Shown here piece after piece: positions 1-4,179 of a DNA stretch of 5,170 nt (positions within the stretch are counted from its first letter, which is position 1; the number at the start of each line of letters is the position of its first letter). Position numbers and translations under genes: made by a program. The stretch comes from Actinomycetes bacterium. Lineage in GTDB: Bacteria > Actinomycetota > Actinomycetes > Mycobacteriales > Micromonosporaceae. The DNA is taken from NCBI GenBank assembly GCA_023437285.1, contig JAEZGP010000743.1:1-5170 (forward strand), in the 5' to 3' direction. The notes under the pieces are model-generated. The model saw nothing but the letters and a program-made list of their open reading frames with translations. It was not told the DNA's origin and ran no database searches.

Positions 1-119
1 CGCTCGTCCTCGGGCGGCCCGCCCACCTCGCAGCCGGCCCGCGCGGCCAGCCCGTGTCGCTGGCCACCCTCCGCACCGTGGCGGCCGGCCTGACCTGGCC
101 GGGGCGTTTCACACCATGA
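1..119 (+). CDS. 3' end of an unidentified upstream gene (partial)
   Basis: The frame that begins at base 3 is open to a TGA at 117-119 and gives 38 C-terminal residues ending in TWPGRFTP. Nearly every codon ends in G or C (the exceptions are one GCA, one CGT, one ACA and one CCA), which is the codon signature of real genes in this genome; the other two forward frames give arginine/proline-rich junk. The fragment carries no motif I recognise, so I assign no function. It ends 42 bases before the alpha-glucosidase ATG on the same strand with no visible terminator between them, so the two are probably co-transcribed. That would make a sugar-related partner plausible, but this is inference only. 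Confidence 0.6.
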   Translation, partial: LVLGRPAHLAAGPRGQPVSLATLRTVAAGLTWPGRFTP

Positions 120-132
120 TCTGCGGGGTACG

Positions 133-154
133 GGAGGAGCTGCCTCCTGGGGGA
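133..154 (+). promoter_or_regulatory. Ribosome binding region of the GH13 gene with a small inverted repeat
   Basis: GGGGGA at 149-154 lies 7 bases before the ATG at 162 and supports that start. Just upstream, GGAGG (133-137) and CCTCC (143-147) are complementary across a 5-base loop. A second purine-rich GGAGGAG is therefore present but is too far from the ATG (about 22 bases) and would be paired. Whether the hairpin affects translation cannot be told from sequence. Confidence 0.4.
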
Positions 155-161
155 CTATCTG

Positions 162-1823
162 ATGACTATGGCCGCATCCATGCCGACCGTGTCGCACACG
201 CGGGCGCCCTGGTGGCGCGACGCCGTGATCTACCAGCTCTACCTGCGCTCCTTCGCCGACTCCGACGGCGACGGGATCGGCGACCTCGACGGACTGCGGG
301 CCCGGCTGGCCCACCTGTCCCGCCTCGGCGTCGACGGCCTGTGGCTCAACCCCTGCTACCCGTCGCCCGGCGTCGACCACGGCTACGACGTGGCCGACTA
401 CCAGGACGTCGACGCCCTCTACGGCGGCCTGCCCGCGTTCGAGGCCATGCTCACCGACGCGCACGCCGCCGGCCTGCGGGTCCTCATGGACCTGGTACCC
501 AACCACTGCTCCGCCGCGCACCCGTGGTTCGTCGAGGCGCTGGCCGCGCCGGCCGGCTCGCCGCTGCGCGACCGCTTCATCTTCCGTACCGGTCGGGGAT
601 CGTCGCCGCCGAACAACTGGCGGTCCGTGTTCGGCGGCCCTGCCTGGACCCGCGTCGGCGACACCGACCAGTGGTACCTGCACAGCTTCGACGCCAGCCA
701 ACCCGACTTCAACTGGCGCTCACCGGACGTCGTCGAGTACTTCGACGACATCCTGCGGTTCTGGTTCGACCGGGGCGTCGACGGCATCCGCATCGATGTC
801 GCCCACATGATGGTCAAGCACGCCGAGCTGCCCGACTGGGCGTTTCCCGCCGACGGCTCCGCCGCCTACAACGAGTACGCCCAGAACCAGCCGGAAGTGC
901 ACGACATCATGCGCCGGTGGCGGGCCCTGGCCTCCTCCTACGACCGCGACCTGACCCTCGTCGGGGAGATCTGGGTGCCCACCGTCGAGGACCTGGCCCG
1001 CTACCTGCGCCCCGACGAACTCAACCAGGCGTTCTACTTCGACCTGCTGCAATGCCGCTGGTCCGGGCCGGCGTTCGGGGCCTCCATCGAACGCGGCCTG
1101 GCCACCATCGCCGCCACCGGCGCGTCCGTCACCTGGACGCTCGCCAACCACGACGTACACCGCTCCGTCACCCGGTACGGCCTGGTGCACTCCGTCAACG
1201 GCTCCTCCGCCGACCCCTTCAGCGGCGGGGTACGCGGCCGCGGCGAGGTCGACGTGGCCCTCGGCGCCCAGCGGGCCCGGGCCGCCCTGCTCCTCCTGCT
1301 CGGCCTACCCGGGTCGGTCTACCTCTACCAGGGCGAGGAACTGGGCCTGCCCGAGGTCCTTGACCTGCCCGACGCCGCGCGCCAGGACCCGATCTTCCGC
1401 CGTTCCGGCGGCACCGAGTACGGCCGCGACGGCTGCCGCGTACCGCTGCCGTGGGAGCCGTCCGGCCCCACGTTCGGGTTCTCCGCCGGGTCGTCCTGGC
1501 TGCCGCAGCCCTCCTGGTTCGGCGACTACGCGGTCGAAACCCAGTGGGCCGACCCGTCGTCGACGCTGCGCCTGCATGCCCGGGCCCTGCACCTGCGCCG
1601 CTCGCTGCTCGACACCATCGAATCGGCCCCGCTGTCGTGGCTGCCGGCCCGCGACGACGTCCTCGCCTACCGGCGTGGACCCCTGACCGTGGTCACCGCC
1701 TTCGGCGACGAACCGTTCGAGGCGCCGGCCGAGTGGGGCACCGTCGCGTTGTGCTCGTCGAGCGCCTGGACCCCGGGCACCCCGCTGCCCGGCAACAGCG
1801 CCGCCTGGCTGCTGGCCCAGTAA
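162..1823 (+). CDS. GH13 family alpha-glucosidase
   Basis: This 553-residue alpha-amylase-superfamily enzyme should hydrolyse terminal alpha-glucosidic bonds of malto- or isomalto-oligosaccharides in the cytoplasm; it has no signal peptide. The (beta/alpha)8 barrel starts near residue 20 (AVIYQLYLRSF), with the metal-binding-type loop DSDGDGIGDLDG at 33-44. All four conserved GH13 regions are present: region I DLVPNH (D110-H115), region II GIRIDVAH with R210 and nucleophile D212, region III GEIW with acid/base E269, and region IV NHD (N329-D331) with the transition-state stabiliser D331. The barrel ends near 460 and a small beta domain follows. QNQPEVHDIMRRWR (241-254) and the nucleophile context suggest actinobacterial subfamily GH13_30, recalled and not searched. 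Length is normal and all catalytic residues are intact. ATG 162 has GGGGGA 7 bases upstream; ATGs at 168 and 180 are alternative starts. Exact substrate and glucosidase versus transglucosidase activity are open. Confidence 0.93.
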   Translation: MTMAASMPTVSHTRAPWWRDAVIYQLYLRSFADSDGDGIGDLDGLRARLAHLSRLGVDGLWLNPCYPSPGVDHGYDVADYQDVDALYGGLPAFEAMLTDAHAAGLRVLMDLVPNHCSAAHPWFVEALAAPAGSPLRDRFIFRTGRGSSPPNNWRSVFGGPAWTRVGDTDQWYLHSFDASQPDFNWRSPDVVEYFDDILRFWFDRGVDGIRIDVAHMMVKHAELPDWAFPADGSAAYNEYAQNQPEVHDIMRRWRALASSYDRDLTLVGEIWVPTVEDLARYLRPDELNQAFYFDLLQCRWSGPAFGASIERGLATIAATGASVTWTLANHDVHRSVTRYGLVHSVNGSSADPFSGGVRGRGEVDVALGAQRARAALLLLLGLPGSVYLYQGEELGLPEVLDLPDAARQDPIFRRSGGTEYGRDGCRVPLPWEPSGPTFGFSAGSSWLPQPSWFGDYAVETQWADPSSTLRLHARALHLRRSLLDTIESAPLSWLPARDDVLAYRRGPLTVVTAFGDEPFEAPAEWGTVALCSSSAWTPGTPLPGNSAAWLLAQ

Positions 1824-1828
1824 CCCAG

Positions 1829-1962
1829 CTGCTCGTACGGCGACGTGCGGCGCGCCTGCTCGTACGGCGACGTGGCGGCGTGCCTGCTCGTGCGCCGACG
1901 TGCGGCGCGCCTGCTCGTACGCCGACGTGCGGCGCGCCCGCTCGTACGGTGGCGTGGAGAGC
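1829..1962 (+). repeat. 27-bp tandem repeat, five units
   Basis: Five head-to-tail units start at 1829, 1856, 1884, 1911 and 1938, with lengths 27, 28, 27, 27 and 25. Each begins C(T/C)GCTCGTACG or a close variant and continues with (G/C)CGACGTG; units 1, 3 and 4 end in a GGCGCGCC palindrome at the junction with the next. The array begins five bases after the glucosidase TAA and ends shortly before the terminator stem, so it should be transcribed as 3' untranslated RNA. The 28-bp unit breaks any 9-codon periodicity, which argues against a protein-coding role. Confidence 0.9.
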
Positions 1963-1979
1963 AACCCTGCGCGCACAGT

Positions 1980-2030
1980 GACGTGGCGGGGGTGGCCGCC
2001 TTGTGAGCGCCCACCTCCGCCACGTCTTTT
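1980..2030 (+). terminator. Rho-independent terminator of the glucosidase unit
   Basis: The arm at 1980-1995 (GACGTGGCGGGGGTGG) pairs with 2011-2026 (CCACCTCCGCCACGTC) over 16 bp with a single G-U wobble. The loop is 15 bases (1996-2010) and TTTT follows directly at 2027-2030, then CGTT. A long GC-rich stem with a short T tract fits an actinobacterial intrinsic terminator. It lies 157 bases after the glucosidase stop and closes that transcription unit. The reverse strand has no T tract after the stem, so it should work mainly in the plus direction. Confidence 0.8.
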
Positions 2031-2076
2031 CGTTCCACGCCGCAGGACCGGGGTGTCCCCGTCACGAGACCCAACC

Positions 2077-2123
2077 TGATTATTGCACTTATAAAGGGTG
2101 AAACGCCTGAAACATAATGAAAC
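2077..2123. promoter_or_regulatory. AT-rich islet with three TGAAAC direct repeats
   Basis: These 47 bases contain only 16 G or C (34%) inside a far more GC-rich surrounding. TGAAAC occurs at 2099, 2108 and 2118, spaced 9 and 10 bases, so all three copies lie on about the same helical face. CATAAT (2113-2118) resembles a -10 box and TTGCAC (2083-2088) a -35 box, but they are 24 bases apart, too far for a normal promoter. On the minus strand TATAAG (2088-2093) lacks a good -35. It may be a regulator-binding or promoter site, but no gene starts nearby and its target is unknown. Confidence 0.35.
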
Positions 2124-2166
2124 ACCCCGAGAGTGTCGCGGTACGGGCGCCGGCGCGAGGACCTCA

Positions 2167-2220
2167 CCGGTATGACCCGGCCTGCATGAGTCCACCTGCA
2201 TGAACCACTCACCGGCATGG
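2167..2220 (+). repeat. Short direct repeats, CCKGYATGR, four copies
   Basis: CCGGTATGA (2167), CCTGCATGA (2181), CCTGCATGA (2195) and CCGGCATGG (2212) are spaced 14, 14 and 17 bases. The outer two lie in a longer 13-base match, CTCACCGGYATGR, at 2163-2175 and 2208-2220. The cluster is iteron-like in spacing, but no replication gene is present. It may be a small decayed tandem repeat or a protein-binding cluster. Confidence 0.5.
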
Positions 2221-2370
2221 GCGCTACCCCCGCACTGGTCGTGGCCCTGATCCACCCGGCGCGCCGCCGTCGCGGACCTGGTGCTGGACGAGTAATCGGT
2301 GCGGGCAGCTGGATGATCGGCATAGATCACCATCGGCGCCGGGCAGCAGGGAAAGCGGTCAGGCGCCTCG

Positions 2371-3080
2371 CCATTCGTGCACATTTGGTGCTGCCAACGG
2401 GGTCTGGGCTCACCCTTTGTGCACATATGGCGGCGCGGGCGGACCGCCGCCCCGCCCTTTGTGCGCATATGGCGGCGCGAGCGGACCGAGTTCCCGCCCT
2501 TTGTGCGCATTTGGCGGCGCGGGCGGACCGAGGCTCCGCCCTTTGTGCACATATGGCGGCGCGGGCGGGTCGCGGGTTCGCCGTTTGTGCGCATTTGGTG
2601 GCGTGGCTGAGTCGAGGCCCCGCCCTTTGTGCGCATACGGTGACGAGACGGGTCCGGGTTCGCCCTTTGTGCGCATATGGTGACGCTGGCGGGTCGCGGC
2701 CCTGCCCTTTGTGCGCATGCGGTGACGGGACCGGTCCGGGTTCGCCCTTTGTGCGCATATGGCGGCGCGAGCGGACCGAGGCCCTGCCCTTTGTGCGCAT
2801 ATGGCGGCGCGGGCGGACCGAGGCCCCGCCCTTTGTGCGCATATGGCGGCGCGGGCGGGTCGCGGGTTCGCCGTTTGTGCGCATTTGGCGGCGTGGGTGA
2901 GTCGAGGCCTCGCACTTTGTGCGCATGCGGTGACGGGACGGGTCCGGGTTCGCTCTTTCTGTGCATATGGTGGCGCGGGCGGGTCGTGGGTTCGCCGTTT
3001 GTGTGCATTTGGCGGAGCGGGTGGGCCGGCGGCTCGCCAGGTGGGCACATTTGCGGCGGGCGGCCGAGGGCTCGGAAGTT
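2371..3080 (+). repeat. 42/40-bp tandem minisatellite, about 17 units
   Basis: Unit starts are at 2371, 2413, 2455, 2497, 2539, 2581, 2623, 2663, 2705, 2745, 2787, 2829, 2871, 2913, 2953, 2995 and 3037, with a decayed trace near 3075. Units are 42 bp, except those starting at 2623, 2705 and 2913, which are 40 bp. Each has a constant half near CCCTTTGTGCGCATATGG and a more variable G-rich half. TTTGTGCRCAT is exact in the 13 consecutive units from 2413 to 2913, and both array edges are degenerate, as expected if homogenisation acts in the middle. At least four unit types can be told apart by the variable half: GCGGACCGAGG, GCGGGTCGCGGG, GAGTCGAGGC and the 40-bp ACGGGTCCGGG type. Since 40 is not a multiple of 3, the reading frame shifts across the array, so it is probably not coding. 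Function is unknown. Confidence 0.93.
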
Positions 3081-3191
3081 GTGCGCAGCTGGGCGTGAGG
3101 GGCGGCGGCTGGGCGAGGGCCGGTACCTGCCGGCGCCGGGAGTCTTCATGGGCGGGTGACCGAAAAGACCGCTATGTAACCCCCGAAGACG

Positions 3192-3212
3192 CCAGCAAGA
3201 TGATCTTGCTGG
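3192..3212. repeat. 21-bp perfect palindrome
   Basis: CCAGCAAGAT (3192-3201) and ATCTTGCTGG (3203-3212) are perfect inverted repeats around a single G. The palindrome is AT-richer than its surroundings and has no T tract on either side, so it does not look like a terminator. It lies about 190 bases upstream of the mraZ promoter. A dimeric-regulator operator is the simplest reading; no regulator can be named. Confidence 0.6.
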
Positions 3213-3322
3213 TGAGCGGGCCGGTGTCGAAATCGCTGTCGAACGCCGACCGGTTGTCTGGGTGGTAACTCGGCGGTGGGGAGCGCGCCGAGCCCGGGCG
3301 CGGGTTGGGCGCCGCGCCGCCC

Positions 3323-3348
3323 CTCCACTGCGCTCCACCGTTGTTCAC
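3323..3348 (-). promoter_or_regulatory. Second MraZ-box-like array, opposite orientation
   Basis: On the minus strand GTGGAG occurs at 3333-3338 and 3323-3328, exactly 10 bp apart, with a weaker GTGAAC one further step upstream (3343-3348). Motif and spacing match the boxes at the mraZ promoter: the 16-base stretch 3325-3340 is complementary to 3399-3414 at 14 of 16 positions. It lies 62 bp upstream of the main operator. It may help MraZ rings bind cooperatively or bridge two sites, or it may be a remnant of a divergent control region. Binding is inferred, not shown. Confidence 0.45.
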
Positions 3349-3394
3349 CTGCGGATTTGATTGGCGGATCAGGCCCGACACGAGGTCAAACTGA

Positions 3395-3422
3395 TTGACG
3401 GTGGAGGGAAGTGGAGTAGAGT
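3395..3422 (+). promoter_or_regulatory. Sigma-A-type promoter of the mraZ (dcw) operon
   Basis: TTGACG (3395-3400) and TAGAGT (3417-3422) are separated by 16 bases and fit the actinobacterial housekeeping consensus TTGACR / TAGRRT. Transcription should begin near 3429-3431, leaving an mraZ leader of about 90 bases. The MraZ boxes occupy the spacer and the -10 element, so a bound repressor would block RNA polymerase directly. Confidence 0.75.
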
Positions 3423-3426
3423 GGGG
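3401..3426 (+). promoter_or_regulatory. MraZ operator: three GTGGRG boxes at 10-bp spacing
   Basis: GTGGAG (3401), GTGGAG (3411) and GTGGGG (3421) recur with an exact 10-bp period, followed by a poor fourth copy ATGGCG (3431). MraZ is known to bind tandem TGG-containing boxes repeated every helical turn ahead of its own gene, which is just this arrangement. The boxes overlap the promoter spacer and -10 box, predicting negative autoregulation of mraZ and of the downstream dcw genes transcribed from this promoter. Confidence 0.75.
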
Positions 3427-3481
3427 CGCAATGGCGAAGCCGGGAGGCGGCGCCGGCCCCGGGGGGACCGCGAAGCAACGA

Positions 3482-3513
3482 GACGCACGCGGATGCGTCA
3501 GGGCGGAAGGGGG
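3482..3513 (+). promoter_or_regulatory. mraZ leader hairpin and ribosome binding site
   Basis: GACGCA (3482-3487) pairs with TGCGTC (3494-3499) over 6 bp with a 6-base loop. It is followed by the purine-rich GGAAGGGGG (3505-3513). The G run ends 8 bases before TTG 3522, good Shine-Dalgarno spacing for that start. For GTG 3513 only the weaker GGCGGA at 3502-3507 would serve, since the G run overlaps the codon. This helps decide the start. Confidence 0.5.
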
Positions 3514-3521
3514 TGGGTCGC

Positions 3522-3953
3522 TTGTTCCTGGGCACCCACACCCTTCGCCTGGACGAGAAGGGCCGGCTCATTCTTCCGGCGAAGTTTCGGGACGAGCTGG
3601 CGGGAGGTGTCGTGATCACTAAAGGGCAGGAGCGCTGTCTCTACGTGTTCCCGGTCGCCGAGTTCCGTCGGATCGCCGAACAGTTGCAGACGCAGCCCAT
3701 GACCCACAAGGCGGCCCGCGCGTACAGCCGGGTGTTCTTCGCCAGTGCCCACGACGAGGTTCCCGACAAGCAGGGGCGGGTCAACGTGACCGGGCACCTG
3801 CGGGAGTACGCGGGACTGAGCCGCGACGTCGTCGTGATCGGGGCGAGCAGCCGCGTGGAGATCTGGGACTCGCAGGCTTGGGAGACCTACCTCAACGAGA
3901 GTGAGGAAGCGTTCTCCGGTATCGAGGAAGGGGTGTTACCCGGCGGGCTCTGA
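3522..3953 (+). CDS. mraZ: MraZ, transcriptional regulator of the dcw cluster
   Basis: MraZ is a DNA-binding, nucleoid-associated repressor that controls the division and cell-wall cluster, including its own gene. The protein has two SpoVT-AbrB-like halves, each with the conserved DxxxR signature: D11-R15 in [14 protein letters not shown] and D82-R86 in PDKQGRV (numbered from TTG). Such subunits assemble into rings that read 10-bp-spaced boxes, which are present at 3401-3426. Starting at TTG 3522 the protein begins MFLGTHT and has 143 residues, the usual start and length in actinobacteria; the G-rich Shine-Dalgarno sits 8 bases upstream. GTG 3513 would add three residues (146 aa) and is the alternative. 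rsmH follows on the same strand after a 226-base structured gap, so this is the first gene of the dcw operon. Identity is certain; the exact start is not proven. Confidence 0.95.
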   Translation: MFLGTHTLRLDEKGRLILPAKFRDELAGGVVITKGQERCLYVFPVAEFRRIAEQLQTQPMTHKAARAYSRVFFASAHDEVPDKQGRVNVTGHLREYAGLSRDVVVIGASSRVEIWDSQAWETYLNESEEAFSGIEEGVLPGGL

Positions 3954-4009
3954 TCAGCACGCAGGGGGTTGGCGGTCCATCCGTCCCTTGTCGACACCGA
4001 CGGGGTAGC

Positions 4010-4102
4010 CGTACCGCCAGATCTCCAGCCGCTCGGCGCGGCTCCTGACATCCCTTCCCCGGTGCCAGGCGCCAGAAGGGCGGATGGGGATCTGGCGGTA
4101 CG
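4010..4102 (+). ncRNA. mraW-type leader RNA upstream of rsmH
   Basis: This 93-base element folds into a three-way junction. P1 pairs 4010-4027 with 4085-4102 (18 bp, one wobble). P2 pairs GCCGC (4028-4032) with GCGGC (4038-4042). P3 pairs CCCTTC (4052-4057) with GAAGGG (4075-4080) and continues as GGTGC (4061-4065) with GCGCC (4069-4073). Unpaired CCC (4058-4060) and CGGA (4081-4084) remain in internal positions. I identify it as the mraW RNA motif (Rfam RF01746 from memory), a known actinobacterial structured RNA in the 5' region of mraW/rsmH whose ligand or trigger is unknown. Position just ahead of rsmH supports this. The pairing is seen directly; the family assignment was not searched and the junction topology could differ from the family model, since C4029-C4034 can instead pair with 4078-4083. 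Confidence 0.7.
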
Positions 4103-4129
4103 TGCGAATGGTACCGCTGACGCTTCGCT

Positions 4130-4174
4130 CCGGTGTGACCGCCGCGAACGGTCGCACCGGTGGCATCTAGGGGG
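4130..4174 (+). promoter_or_regulatory. Strong hairpin next to the rsmH ribosome binding site
   Basis: CCGGTGTGACCG (4130-4141) pairs with CGGTCGCACCGG (4149-4160) over 12 bp, one wobble, with the 7-base loop CCGCGAA. Eight bases later comes the Shine-Dalgarno AGGGGG (4169-4174), 5 bases before the GTG at 4180. No T tract follows the stem, so it is not a standard terminator. Its position suggests a role in ribosome access or mRNA stability, together with the leader RNA upstream. Confidence 0.6.
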
Positions 4175-4179
4175 TCGAC

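Larger units (their letters stand above)
1824..3394. other. Long gene-free interval between the glucosidase and the dcw promoter
   Basis: No reading frame here has a believable start, ribosome binding site and protein-like composition. Long open frames exist on both strands, but they are arginine/proline/alanine-rich translations of repeats and reflect the rarity of stop codons in GC-rich DNA. The interval holds a 27-bp tandem array, an intrinsic terminator, an AT-rich islet, a 14-bp repeat cluster, the 42/40-bp minisatellite and a 21-bp palindrome, each listed separately. In 2221-2370 and 3080-3190 I see nothing further that I can support. Confidence 0.75.

Noticed and set aside
116..1363. 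415-residue plus-strand frame overlapping the glucosidase
   Set aside because: It is the out-of-frame shadow of the GH13 gene; the product is an arginine/proline-rich string without motifs, while the GH13 frame has all catalytic residues.
2550..2580. G-quadruplex in the repeat unit
   Set aside because: The GGGCGGGTCGCGGG type units have only three G3 tracts close together; a stable four-tract quadruplex is not supported.
2371..3080. CRISPR array
   Set aside because: Units are near-identical over most of their 40-42 bp, there are no unique spacers of regular length, and no cas genes are nearby.
3284..3302. CGCGCC / GGCGCG hairpin upstream of mraZ
   Set aside because: A 6-bp all-GC stem is expected by chance in sequence of this composition.
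1305..3338. 677-residue minus-strand frame
   Set aside because: It runs antisense through the glucosidase end, the terminator and all repeat arrays. It is low-complexity, has no start signal and owes its length to rare stops in GC-rich DNA.
4130..4166. Intrinsic terminator before rsmH
   Set aside because: The 12-bp stem is strong, but TTGGCATCT-like sequence without a T tract follows it and an operon gene starts 20 bases later.
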